A stretch of 64,000 nt of DNA from assembly GCF_902364365.1 (NCBI RefSeq), contig NZ_CABJDN010000006.1:372001-436000 (forward strand). Reading direction: 5' to 3'. Both the position numbers and the translations under genes were made by a program. Numbering within the stretch: the stretch's first letter is position 1; the number at the start of each line of letters is the position of its first letter. Source of the DNA: Bacteroides intestinalis (GTDB lineage Bacteria; Bacteroidota; Bacteroidia; Bacteroidales; Bacteroidaceae). Shown here piece by piece: positions 16,650-24,840 of the stretch. The notes beneath the pieces are model-generated. The model did no database searches. It was given only the letters and a program-made list of their open reading frames with translations, and was not told where the DNA came from.

Positions 16650-17072
16650 TTATTTGAGACGAACCGGATGGGTTTGTAGACGAAACTCGGAAATAGCGGC
16701 TAAAGCTTGCTCTGCTTTTTCTTCAGGTACAAAAATGTGATCATGATAGTATGCAGCAACCACATTGGCACTAATATTCTTTTCTGCCAGTTTTGCTGAA
16801 AATGCAGCCGTTAGCCCAACAGCATCTAAGCTTGAATGGACATTCAGGGAAATGAGTTTATAAACGGATTCATAATCTATATTTTTATCGATAGCCTCTT
16901 GTTGGGTGATGATAAGCGTCAGTCCCTCTTTTTCATGGAAGAAGCCGATGGGGTTCAGTTGATGTATGTCATCCCTATGGAATTCGGGAAAAGTACAAAA
17001 AACAAAATTGCGTTCATCCAGAACAGGATCGATACTGGATAATAATGTCTCTAAATCTTTGATACCTGCCAT
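16650..17072 (-). CDS. ACT-domain protein (COG3602-like)
   Basis: The 140-residue protein starts MAGIKDLETLLSSIDPVLDE and contains two ACT-like repeats: FVFCTFPEFHRDDIHQLNPI, and LISLNVHSSLDAVGLTAAFS with NISANVVAAYYHDHIFVP. This fits the small stand-alone ACT proteins grouped as COG3602. Such domains usually bind amino acids or other small ligands; no enzymatic motif is present. A -7 box (TATTTTTG at 17144-17137) lies about 65 bp upstream. The neighbours are functionally unrelated. Confidence 0.8.
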   Translation of the reverse strand: MAGIKDLETLLSSIDPVLDERNFVFCTFPEFHRDDIHQLNPIGFFHEKEGLTLIITQQEAIDKNIDYESVYKLISLNVHSSLDAVGLTAAFSAKLAEKNISANVVAAYYHDHIFVPEEKAEQALAAISEFRLQTHPVRLK

Positions 17073-17136
17073 AATATATTGATTTATAATCTTTTTCTTC
17101 TTGCTGCTGAAGTGATTCTTAATATGACTTCAAGTG

Positions 17137-17144
17137 CAAAAATA
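17137..17144 (-). promoter_or_regulatory. -7 box (TATTTTTG) for the ACT-domain gene
   Basis: TATTTTTG on the minus strand at 17144-17137 predicts a start near 17130 and a leader of about 58 nt. Confidence 0.45.
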
Positions 17145-17203
17145 GTACTTTTTTTATGATTTAACGGAAGAACCTTTATACTTGCGGCTTCTTCCTGTTT
17201 TGT

Positions 17204-17299
17204 CTACTACGAAGATTTTACCAGTTGTACAACTCGTATGTGTCAAGTTGTATAACTCAGGCTGCATGAGTTGTACAACTGGTAGGTCTTTCGTAGTAA
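17204..17299. repeat. word-repeat palindrome B (12-bp self-complementary unit, three copies)
   Basis: Three copies of a word that is itself a palindrome are spaced 23 bp apart: AGTTGTACAACT at 17223-17234, AGTTGTATAACT at 17246-17257 and AGTTGTACAACT at 17269-17280. The outer two extend into a perfect 16-bp inverted repeat (ACCAGTTGTACAACTC facing its complement). An outer stem joins CTACTACGAAGA at 17204 to TCTTTCGTAGTA at 17287. It begins about 25 bp after the ABC-F stop codon (minus strand). Confidence 0.85.
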
Positions 17300-17322
17300 G
17301 TAAGAGAAAGAAAGGTAGTAAG

Positions 17323-18927
17323 CTATTTGCTTTCTAACTTAACCCATGATTTACAGTTTATTTCTTTCAGGAATTCCTTATCATGTGATATGGCGATTAC
17401 CGTTCCTGTATAGTCCCGGATGGTTGCCGTAATAATCTCGATGCTTTCAATATCCAGGTTATTGGTCGGTTCGTCCAGTATGAAGACATCCGGGGTATTA
17501 TCTGCAATCATCAGACAACAAAAAGAGAGACGCATCTTTTCTCCACCACTAAGCAATTTGCAAGGCTTGTTCCATGTAGCTACTGGAAAAAGGTAACGGT
17601 TCAAAATAGTTTTCAATTCATGCTCCGGTAGATGACGATGGTTGAAATGATCAACCTGTTTCAGAATACTATATTCATTATGGATAAGAGAGTATTCCTG
17701 ATCCAGATAAACAGTGCTGAAATCAATACGGTCAAGTGTTCCGCTGACGGCAGCAAGTTCGCCGCAAATCAGCTTTAGCAATGTAGTTTTACCACTGCCG
17801 TTATTGCCTTCAATATAGAAGCGGTTGCCACTCCGTAACTGAAAGCTTAACGGTGTTATCCACATGGGTTGGGGAGCATCCGGATATTGAAAGTTCATTT
17901 CTTTTGCAGTAGCCAATATCTTACCTTCATGCAGAGTGGAGGCATTGAAATTTGTTTTTAATTTCTCTGCAAAGGGAAGAGTACTTTTTATATTTTGCAT
18001 GTCCTGCTGTAACTTTTCAGCTTTCTCGGTCTGTACACTTTTTAGTTTATTAGTACTTACTTCCGCCCTGTTTTTCATAGCACCCATCATAATGCGGGGA
18101 ATGCCTTTCTTGATGGCAGCCTTTTCACCCCGTACATTCTGTTTTGCCTTTTGTTCCGCTAATTCACGGGCAGTTTTCCGGGCAAGCCGCAGGGCTTTTT
18201 GCTTTTCTTCCAGTTGCTCTTGTAGGGCATTCAGTTGGATTCCTTTTTGTTCCTTAAAGAAATCGTAATTGCCGCCATAGAAAGTTAGTCCGTTAGAGGC
18301 TAATTCACAAATGGCAGGTAATTGGTTTAGTAAGGTACGGTCATGGCTGATAACAAGTACAATGGCCGGAGTGCGCCGTACGAAATCATATAACCGTTGC
18401 CGTCCTGTTGCATCCAGATGGTTTGTTGGCTCATCCAGTAGAATAGCGACAGGTGAGTGCAATTCCATGCCGGCAAGAAAGATACGTGTTTTTTCTCCCC
18501 CGCTTAATCCGTCCATCAGACGGGAGAGGGGAATACCATCCATTCCCCATGCCGACAAGGCAGCTTGGGCACGTTCTTCAATGTTCCAGTCATCATTCAG
18601 TGTGGTGAAATGTTTTTCAGATACATCTCCGTTCAGGATGGCATGTAAGGCTTCCAGTTTGCCATCTATCCTTAAAGCCTGTGCAATGGTCCGGTCATCA
18701 TATTGCCCGAAATGTTGAGGCACATAATAGAGATGTTCCGGGTGGCTGACCGTCCCGGTTGTAGCAGATAAATCACCTGCAATAATCCGCATTAAAGTGG
18801 ATTTTCCGCAACCGTTGTTTCCGGTCAGTGCCATTTTGTCTCCCGGGTTGATAACAAGGTTCAAATGTTGGAATAAGATTTCTTTGTCGGAATGGATATA
18901 GCTAAGATCTCTGATAATAATACTCAT
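17323..18927 (-). CDS. ABC-F family ATPase (dual ABC domains, no membrane part)
   Basis: The 534-residue protein has two ABC cassettes joined by a charged linker. Cassette 1 has Walker A GNNGCGKST, signature LSGGEKTR and Walker B ILLDEPTNHLD. Cassette 2 has GNNGSGKTT, LSGGEKMR and FILDEPTNNLD. There is no transmembrane segment. ABC-F proteins act on the ribosome, as translation factors or in ribosome-protection antibiotic resistance. The short linker region (KQKALRLARKTARELAEQKA and following) is the P-site tRNA interaction motif region. The promoter is about 220 bp upstream, which leaves a long leader with competing stems and two tiny reading frames. That is a layout seen for drug-inducible ABC-F genes. 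Resistance function is an inference. Confidence 0.9.
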   Translation of the reverse strand: MSIIIRDLSYIHSDKEILFQHLNLVINPGDKMALTGNNGCGKSTLMRIIAGDLSATTGTVSHPEHLYYVPQHFGQYDDRTIAQALRIDGKLEALHAILNGDVSEKHFTTLNDDWNIEERAQAALSAWGMDGIPLSRLMDGLSGGEKTRIFLAGMELHSPVAILLDEPTNHLDATGRQRLYDFVRRTPAIVLVISHDRTLLNQLPAICELASNGLTFYGGNYDFFKEQKGIQLNALQEQLEEKQKALRLARKTARELAEQKAKQNVRGEKAAIKKGIPRIMMGAMKNRAEVSTNKLKSVQTEKAEKLQQDMQNIKSTLPFAEKLKTNFNASTLHEGKILATAKEMNFQYPDAPQPMWITPLSFQLRSGNRFYIEGNNGSGKTTLLKLICGELAAVSGTLDRIDFSTVYLDQEYSLIHNEYSILKQVDHFNHRHLPEHELKTILNRYLFPVATWNKPCKLLSGGEKMRLSFCCLMIADNTPDVFILDEPTNNLDIESIEIITATIRDYTGTVIAISHDKEFLKEINCKSWVKLESK

Positions 18928-19157
18928 GGTAAATACTGTGTTTAAAGAGGTGAATACACTGTATCAAAAAGTGTTTTGGATACAATAAAATCTCGATTGT
19001 GGAGGGGATAGACAAACACAGTATTGGCTAAACATTCACGTTTGTGATGCTCAGCGTTCTGAATTATAAAGCATGTAAAAAGTGATGTTTACCGAAATGT
19101 TTGTCTTTACTTGGAAATTCTCATCGTAGTAATTATTAGTTAGTGGGCGCAAAGATA
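18928..19157 (-). promoter_or_regulatory. ABC-F promoter and structured leader (candidate attenuator)
   Basis: A -7 box (TATCTTTG at 19157-19150, minus) gives a leader of about 215 nt. Two tiny frames are read in the leader: MRISK at 19124-19107 and MLYNSER at 19074-19051. AATACTGTGTTT (minus strand, 19025-19014) is perfectly complementary to AAACACAGTATT (18943-18932), which ends 4 nt before the start codon at 18927. Pairing would bury the ribosome-binding region. A competing hairpin, GTATC...GATAC, and the segment ATACAGTGTATT lie between. The arrangement fits ribosome-stalling control, but no drug or stall motif can be named. Confidence 0.45.
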
Positions 19158-19390
19158 GGTATTTCTTTTGGATATTGCAATATTACTATCAAAAGGTGGA
19201 TGTTCTGAGTATTTCGATAAGCCTTCGATTATTAGACTTTTAGGTAAAATACCGTTTTTAAGAAGATTTTCTTAAATTGTAGAATAAAACCATATATTTG
19301 CTAAATAAAACCATATATTTGCAAAATATAGGGTGTATCTCGTCAGAGAACAATTAATCATTATACTTAATTTATCTCAATAAATCTCGT
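19158..19390 (+). promoter_or_regulatory. divergent intergenic part with duplicated promoter-like 19-mer
   Basis: AATAAAACCATATATTTGC occurs at 19284-19302 and again at 19305-19323, a 21-bp period. Each copy holds a perfect -7 box (TATATTTG at 19294-19301 and 19315-19322). Each box is also preceded by TTG at 13 bp. The downstream box would start transcription near 19329, about 60 nt before the kinase gene at 19391. Nothing else was recognised in this stretch. Confidence 0.5.
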
Positions 19391-21529
19391 ATGAAATCTA
19401 CTGATTCCGAACAAGAAGGAGTCGGCATGGAACTGAAACAGTACCGTAACCGGCTCGAACAAATGGTCGAAGAAAAATCTAAGGACCTGATTGCCATTCA
19501 AGAAAATCTGGAAGCAACCAACCGGCGGCAGGCATTATTCATAAAAGTGTTGCAAATATTACAACTGGAACCGGACATACCTACAGCCATGAATATGGCA
19601 CTTGCTGAAATAGGTCGCTATACCGGTGTTGACCGGTTGGCAACATGGGAAAACCATCTTGACGGGGTCACGTACGGATGCACCAACGAATGGTGCAACG
19701 ATGGTATCGAGCCGGCCATAGATTATCTGCGGAGTATGACCATTGAAGCGGGAAAGCCATGGTTTGACATGCTCGAAAAGAATCATATCATCTGTACGTC
19801 CGATATCTATTCGCTCGACCCCTTTATTACCCAGATGCTTGAGGTGCAAGGCGTAAAAGCCATTGCTGTTTTTCCTCTGTCGCAGTTAGGGGTACATTTC
19901 GGTTTCCTGTCATTTAACTTTTGCTGGAATAAGCAGTGGGATGAAAAGGATGTGGAATTAATGAGCCAGATATCGCAAATTGTATCTACCGCTACGAAAC
20001 GTTGGCAGGTAGAAACGTCCCTGCAATTGTCTCAACGAACTATGCAAAAGGTATTGGATAACATCAATGCCAATATTTTTGTTTGCGATTATGATACACA
20101 GAAGGTACTCTTTGCAAACAAACCTTTCAGGGAAGAAGCCGGGCAGGTTTCGGAAAATGCAGAATGTTGGAAAATGCTGAATGCAGGATTGAACGGTTTG
20201 TGTGCGCATTGCCCGAAACCGCAGTTGCTCGATGCCAACCGTAAGTTCACAGGTGTTCATTTCTGGGAAGACTACAATCCCGTTACCGAACGCTGGTATA
20301 CCATTCAGAGTATGGCGATAAAGTGGCTTGACGGACGATGGGCAATCATGGAATTGGCTACTGATATCACTACCCGTAAGCAGGTAGAATTGGAGTTGAT
20401 TCAGGCCAAGGAAAAAGCAGAAGAGTCAGATAGACTAAAATCGGCATTCCTTGCTAATATGAGCCACGAAATACGTACTCCTCTGAATGCTATTGTGGGG
20501 TTCTCGAGCTTGCTTGCCGAAGCCGATGATGATGAGCGTGAATCGTATATGTCTTTGGTAGAGGAGAACAACGAACTGTTGCTCAACCTTATTTCTGACA
20601 TTCTGGATATTTCTAAAATAGAGGCCGGTACAGTGGAGCTGACTATAACAAGGGTGGATTTGCCCCGACTTTGCCGTGAGGTAATTTCCACTTGTTCACA
20701 CAAAAAACATGAGGAAGCGGTTGTACTGCGTTTTGACGAAAGCTCGCCACAGATAATGGTTGATGCCGACAAGAACCGAATCATGCAGGTGCTTTCTAAT
20801 TTCGTAACGAATGCCTTGAAATTTACGATCAAGGGATCGGTTACTCTTTCCTATAGATTGGAAAATGACACTCAGGTGCGTTTCTGTGTGACGGATACTG
20901 GTAAGGGTATTCCTGCTGAACAGCAGCATGAAATTTTCAGTCGCTTTGTGAAACTCGACTCGTTCTCTCAGGGGGCCGGTCTTGGATTGTCTATATGCCA
21001 GAGTTTGGTAGAGCGAATGGGAGGAGAGATTGGAGTAGACTCCCGCGAGGGAAAAGGTTCGTGTTTCTGGTTCACACATCCATATACGCTTGATGCCTCA
21101 TTGGACTCGGATGCTGTAACAAAGGGTGGTGACCAGGTTATAAAGATCATCTCAAGAAATTATAAACCTCTGATTCTGGTGGCCGAGGATATAGACAGCA
21201 ACTATTTACTGATCGAGGCACTTCTCAGGAAGGATTATCGTCTGCTGAGAGCACATGATGGTAATGAGGCTATAGAGCTTTTCAATACTCAATCTCCTGA
21301 TCTTATATTTATGGATATGAAGATGCCGGGTATGAACGGAATAGATACAGTCGTTATGTTAAGGGAGGGCGGTGCCCGGGTGCCCATCATTGCACTTACG
21401 GCATTTGCTTACGACGATGATAGGGCATTGGCACTCAATGTGGGTTGCAATGACTTTTTGACCAAACCTGTTTCGCCACTTGAGTTACGCAGGATGGTCA
21501 GTAAATGGATAGAGAAAGAAACTAAATAA
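19391..21529 (+). CDS. GAF/PAS hybrid sensor histidine kinase/response regulator
   Basis: The 712-residue cytoplasmic protein starts with a short coiled coil (ELKQYRNRLEQMVEEKSKDL). A GAF-like domain follows at about residues 50-205, then a PAS domain at about 215-335. That PAS carries a cysteine cluster C-x11-C-x2-C (CWKMLNAGLNGLCAHC). HisKA is next (NMSHEIRTPLNAIVG, near residue 357), then HATPase_c (N-box NFVTNALKF, G-boxes DTGKGIP and GAGLGLS). A C-terminal receiver has phospho-Asp in LIFMDMKMPGMNG near residue 640 and Lys in FLTKP. It has no output domain. The gene converges on cytidine deaminase with a 10-bp gap. It resembles the 7314-10409 kinase in its catalytic half and in the PAS cysteines. 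Confidence 0.92.
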   Translation: MKSTDSEQEGVGMELKQYRNRLEQMVEEKSKDLIAIQENLEATNRRQALFIKVLQILQLEPDIPTAMNMALAEIGRYTGVDRLATWENHLDGVTYGCTNEWCNDGIEPAIDYLRSMTIEAGKPWFDMLEKNHIICTSDIYSLDPFITQMLEVQGVKAIAVFPLSQLGVHFGFLSFNFCWNKQWDEKDVELMSQISQIVSTATKRWQVETSLQLSQRTMQKVLDNINANIFVCDYDTQKVLFANKPFREEAGQVSENAECWKMLNAGLNGLCAHCPKPQLLDANRKFTGVHFWEDYNPVTERWYTIQSMAIKWLDGRWAIMELATDITTRKQVELELIQAKEKAEESDRLKSAFLANMSHEIRTPLNAIVGFSSLLAEADDDERESYMSLVEENNELLLNLISDILDISKIEAGTVELTITRVDLPRLCREVISTCSHKKHEEAVVLRFDESSPQIMVDADKNRIMQVLSNFVTNALKFTIKGSVTLSYRLENDTQVRFCVTDTGKGIPAEQQHEIFSRFVKLDSFSQGAGLGLSICQSLVERMGGEIGVDSREGKGSCFWFTHPYTLDASLDSDAVTKGGDQVIKIISRNYKPLILVAEDIDSNYLLIEALLRKDYRLLRAHDGNEAIELFNTQSPDLIFMDMKMPGMNGIDTVVMLREGGARVPIIALTAFAYDDDRALALNVGCNDFLTKPVSPLELRRMVSKWIEKETK

Positions 21530-21539
21530 ATCAGAAGGA

Positions 21540-22019
21540 TTACTCCATAGAAGATGCGTCGAATGATAGAGGTAACAAAGCACCTACATTCTTCATTTCA
21601 TAGATACCTTTTTTCCCGAAAAGTAAAATGCGCATGGGTTGCCTGAAGCGTTTTTCCGTTTCAAGCATTACCTGGCGGCATGCACCACAGGGAGGAATCG
21701 GATCATCCAGGAAATCCCGTTCATTGCGTGCGGCAATGGCAAGAGTTTCTACTGCCTGGTCGGGATATTGGGAGTTTGCATAAAATAAAGTGGTACGTTC
21801 GGCACAAAGTCCCGACGGGTAAGCTGCATTCTCCTGATTGGTACCTGTGACAACTGTACCGTCTGCCAATCGTGCAGCGGCGCCTACTGAAAAGTGTGAA
21901 TAGGGGGCATAGCTACGTTGGGTAGCCTCACGCGCTGAATCTATGAGTTGGCGGTCGGCATCACTTAATTCACTATAATCGTATATTTTAATGTCAATTT
22001 GTAAGGTCAAATCTTTCAT
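21540..22019 (-). CDS. cdd: cytidine deaminase
   Basis: The 159-residue protein has the homotetrameric-type cytidine deaminase motifs. The zinc and catalytic motif is CAERTTLF near residue 71. The second zinc site is PPCGACRQVM near residue 107. The segment YAPYSHFSVGAA comes before them. It deaminates cytidine and deoxycytidine to uridine and deoxyuridine in pyrimidine salvage. A -7 box (TAACTTTG at 22058-22051, minus) is 32 bp upstream. It is divergent from the glucosaminidase gene. Confidence 0.95.
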   Translation of the reverse strand: MKDLTLQIDIKIYDYSELSDADRQLIDSAREATQRSYAPYSHFSVGAAARLADGTVVTGTNQENAAYPSGLCAERTTLFYANSQYPDQAVETLAIAARNERDFLDDPIPPCGACRQVMLETEKRFRQPMRILLFGKKGIYEMKNVGALLPLSFDASSME

Positions 22020-22050
22020 AAGGCAGTAAGGTATATTGTAATTAATGTTA

Positions 22051-22058
22051 CAAAGTTA
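22051..22058 (-). promoter_or_regulatory. -7 box (TAACTTTG) for cdd
   Basis: TAACTTTG on the minus strand predicts a transcript start near 22044, about 25 nt upstream of the cdd start codon. Confidence 0.5.
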
Positions 22059-22117
22059 GGAAAGAGATTGGTAATTCCAATTCTTTTTAAGATTTTTGTA
22101 CCTCAACTTATATTGCT

Positions 22118-23044
22118 ATGAATAGAATGAACGCTATCAGACTCACTGCAATCCTGGCACTTCTGGTTTGTACCGTTTCCGCCCAGGCGCAGCGCAAGAA
22201 TGCCCGTTACGTGGAATATATAGAGAAGTATGCTCCGCTTGCCGTACAACAAATGAAGGAACACAAGATACCTGCCAGTATTACTCTGGCTCAGGGACTT
22301 CTTGAAAGTGGTGCCGGACAAAGTGCATTGGCACGCAAAAGTAATAACCATTTCGGTATTAAGTGCGGTAATAACTGGCGTGGGCGCACAGTGCGTCACG
22401 ATGACGATGCCCGCAATGAATGTTTTCGGGCTTACAGTAATCCCAGAGATTCTTATGAAGATCATTCTGCTTTTCTGAAGCGGGGTGCGCGTTATGCATT
22501 CCTGTTCGATTTGAAGGTTACGGACTATAAAGGTTGGGCACGTGGTTTGAAGAAAGCCGGATATGCTACTGATCCCTCTTATGCGAACCGTTTGATAACG
22601 ATTATAGAGGATTATGAACTTTATAAGTATGACAGTCGCGGTATGAGTAATCGTGAAAACCGTAATTGGGAGAAAGAACTGAAGAAGAAACCTTGGCTGG
22701 CTAATCCGCATCAGGTATATATAGCTAATGATATAGCCTATGTCGTAGCTCGTGACGGCGATACTTTCCGTTTATTGGGCAAGGAGTTCGATATCAGTTG
22801 GAAGAAGCTTGTGAAGTATAATGACCTGCATAAGGATTATACATTGGAAGCGGGTGATATCATCTATTTGAAAAGTAAGAAAAAGAAAGCCTCTAAGCCG
22901 CATACGGTTTACATCGTGAGAGATGGCGATTCCATGCATACCATTTCGCAAAAGTACGGTATACGGCTGAAGAACCTGTATAAGATGAACCGGAAAGATG
23001 ATGAATATATACCGGAAGTAGGCGACAGGTTAAGATTAAGATAA
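22118..23044 (+). CDS. secreted glucosaminidase (GH73) with two LysM domains
   Basis: The 308-residue protein begins with a signal peptide (ALLVCTVSAQAQ, cleavage near residue 25). A GH73-type mannosyl-glycoprotein endo-beta-N-acetylglucosaminidase domain covers about residues 30-175. It shows ITLAQGLLESGAG with the catalytic Glu, SNNHFGIKC, and YATDPSYANRLITIIEDYEL. Two LysM domains follow: YVVARDGDTFRLLGKEFDIS at about 208-255, and HTVYIVRDGDSMHTISQKYG at about 264-308. It should cut the glycan chains of peptidoglycan in the periplasm, anchored by LysM. A strong 20-bp hairpin terminator follows at 23053. Confidence 0.92.
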   Translation: MNRMNAIRLTAILALLVCTVSAQAQRKNARYVEYIEKYAPLAVQQMKEHKIPASITLAQGLLESGAGQSALARKSNNHFGIKCGNNWRGRTVRHDDDARNECFRAYSNPRDSYEDHSAFLKRGARYAFLFDLKVTDYKGWARGLKKAGYATDPSYANRLITIIEDYELYKYDSRGMSNRENRNWEKELKKKPWLANPHQVYIANDIAYVVARDGDTFRLLGKEFDISWKKLVKYNDLHKDYTLEAGDIIYLKSKKKKASKPHTVYIVRDGDSMHTISQKYGIRLKNLYKMNRKDDEYIPEVGDRLRLR

Positions 23045-23052
23045 ATAGATTG

Positions 23053-23098
23053 CATATACTAAAAATGACTGCTTATAGGCAGTCATTTTTAGTATATG
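23053..23098 (+). terminator. perfect 20-bp stem terminator
   Basis: CATATACTAAAAATGACTGC at 23053-23072 is perfectly complementary to 23079-23098 with the 6-nt loop TTATAG. The T-rich 3' arm (ATTTTTAG) can serve as the release tract. It lies 9 bp after the glucosaminidase stop and separates that gene from the ECF sigma gene. Confidence 0.8.
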
Positions 23099-23157
23099 GC
23101 AGACAATTGTAACAGAGATATAATTTGCTTGTAACCGGAAAGTCCTTCTCATGGGCA

Positions 23158-23165
23158 TACTTTTG
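23158..23165 (+). promoter_or_regulatory. -7 box (TACTTTTG) for the ECF sigma gene
   Basis: TACTTTTG matches TAnnTTTG and predicts a start near 23172, about 20 nt before the ATG at 23191. Confidence 0.5.
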
Positions 23166-23190
23166 CACTTTCTTTTAAAATATTCCGGTT

Positions 23191-23751
23191 ATGGCAACAA
23201 GCGACCCTTTTTATGAGGACGAGTACTTGCTTTCCTTGCTAAGGCAAGGCAGTCAGGATGCATTTACGCAGATATACAATAAGTATTACTCTATGCTATA
23301 CTCCTTATCTTGCAGGTACTTGCAAGACAGGGAACTTGCTGAAGACGTGGTTCAGCAGGTCTATTTGCGTTTATGGGAATCCCGTTCTTCTGTTTGCATT
23401 ACAGCGAGTCTGAAAAATTACCTTTATACAATGGCGAAGAATCATGTTCTGAATATGATTCGTGATAAGAATGAATGGATAGTCAGGCAATATGAAAACA
23501 TTCAGCAGGAAAATGATATTGCAGACGACGGTTTGCAGGAAAAGCTGGAGGAAGAAAGAAAACTGAGTTGCTTCTACCGGGCTGTAAAGCAACTGCCGGG
23601 AGCTAAACGGGAGATATGTCTGCTGAAAATATATGAAGGGTTGAATAATCAAGAGATAGCTCATAAACTGAATATGCCGGTGGGGACAGTGAAGAACTAT
23701 TATACGCAATCCATACAGTTATTGAAATACTACCTCAAAGAATTATATTGA
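23191..23751 (+). CDS. ECF RNA polymerase sigma factor (FecI-like)
   Basis: The 186-residue protein has sigma-70 region 2 (FTQIYNKYYSMLYSLSCRYL, then ELAEDVVQQVYLRLWE). It also has region 4 (LPGAKREICLLKIYEGLNNQ, then IAHKLNMPVGTVKNYY). It belongs to the Bacteroides ECF group that works with a FecR anti-sigma and an STN-bearing SusC receptor, as the next genes show. Its stop codon overlaps the FecR start by one base (TGATG), which indicates coupled translation. The expected target is the SusC/SusD operon immediately downstream. Confidence 0.93.
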   Translation: MATSDPFYEDEYLLSLLRQGSQDAFTQIYNKYYSMLYSLSCRYLQDRELAEDVVQQVYLRLWESRSSVCITASLKNYLYTMAKNHVLNMIRDKNEWIVRQYENIQQENDIADDGLQEKLEEERKLSCFYRAVKQLPGAKREICLLKIYEGLNNQEIAHKLNMPVGTVKNYYTQSIQLLKYYLKELY

Positions 23752-24728
23752 TGAATACAGTAGAAGATGCAATGATGAACAAGGTACTTGCCGGTGAAGC
23801 CGGTAAGGAAAAGGCACGAGAGTGGGGGCGTTGGCTTGCTACGGATGAAGGGCAGGCGTATCTTGCTGTGCAAATGGATGCCGATTTCTTTGAGGAAAGA
23901 GAAGATATGGATGACAGTATCTGTGAAGAATCTCGTAAAAGGGTATTCTGCAATCTGCAAAAGAAGATTTCGGGAAAACGTTTTGCTGTACTAACTTTAA
24001 AAGTGGTGGCGGCGATGACACCTGTTGCAGCAGTTGTAGCTATATTACTCTATCTTAATACGCAGGTTTCTCTTTTTGAACATCCGTTTTATCAGGATAT
24101 CCATGTGGCGAAGGGAGAACGGATGCAAATTGCTTTTCAAGATGGTACCCGTGTTTATTTGTATCCCGGTTCCCATCTTCGTTATCCGGATAAATTCGGT
24201 TTGACGGACAGGAGGGTGACTTTGGATGGAGAGGCTTATTTTAAAGTGAGCAAGAATTCTCACAGACCCTTCATTGTCGATTTGGATAAGGCTTCTATTC
24301 GGGTGACAGGAACTTCTTTTCATGTACAGGCCTATGCTTGTGAGCCGGACATCACAGTTGAACTGGATGAGGGGCAGGTAGATCTACTTTATGGTGACCG
24401 GAAAGAATATTCTTTGCGTCCGGGTGAATCACTTATATATGATAAAGTGAAAAATGCTTGTATGCTTCAATTACAGGAAGGAGGAAACGGGCTTATTCGT
24501 TGGAAAGAACAAGAGATCGATTTTCGGAATACTTCGATGAAGGAAGTGCTGAAAGAATTGGATTTGCATTATGGGATTCCTTTCTGCATTGAAGATACGG
24601 CTGTTTATCAGTATTCTTATACTTTATGTGTGAAGAAGGCTTCTCTGGAAGAAGTGATGAAGACACTTGAAATAATCTCCCCAGTCCGTTTTCAGAAGGG
24701 AGATACCGTCCGGGTACGGATGAAATAG
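23751..24728 (+). CDS. FecR-family anti-sigma factor
   Basis: The 325-residue protein has a cytoplasmic N-terminus (sigma-binding, about residues 1-80) and one transmembrane helix (VVAAMTPVAAVVAILLYLNT, about 85-105). The periplasmic FecR domain has characteristic motifs: KGERMQIAFQDGTRVYLYPG, LDGEAYFKVSKNSHRPFIVD and TGTSFHVQAY. A C-terminal STN-contact domain ends it. The start at the ATG (23751) was preferred over the TTG one codon earlier. It transmits the receptor's loading state across the inner membrane to the ECF sigma factor. Confidence 0.93.
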   Translation: MNTVEDAMMNKVLAGEAGKEKAREWGRWLATDEGQAYLAVQMDADFFEEREDMDDSICEESRKRVFCNLQKKISGKRFAVLTLKVVAAMTPVAAVVAILLYLNTQVSLFEHPFYQDIHVAKGERMQIAFQDGTRVYLYPGSHLRYPDKFGLTDRRVTLDGEAYFKVSKNSHRPFIVDLDKASIRVTGTSFHVQAYACEPDITVELDEGQVDLLYGDRKEYSLRPGESLIYDKVKNACMLQLQEGGNGLIRWKEQEIDFRNTSMKEVLKELDLHYGIPFCIEDTAVYQYSYTLCVKKASLEEVMKTLEIISPVRFQKGDTVRVRMK

Positions 24729-24840
24729 TATTGACATGTAAAAGACATGTTCCCGTTATACACTTTAGTTCCCCCTTTGTGTCAATAGTACGTATAAAGA
24801 TCATATTGAATTAATTTCATTAATCATTTAACGTATAAAA

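Noticed and set aside
22103..22711. 202-codon frame antisense to the glucosaminidase
   Set aside because: Overlaps the signal peptide and catalytic domain of the clear GH73-LysM gene and shows no protein-like features.
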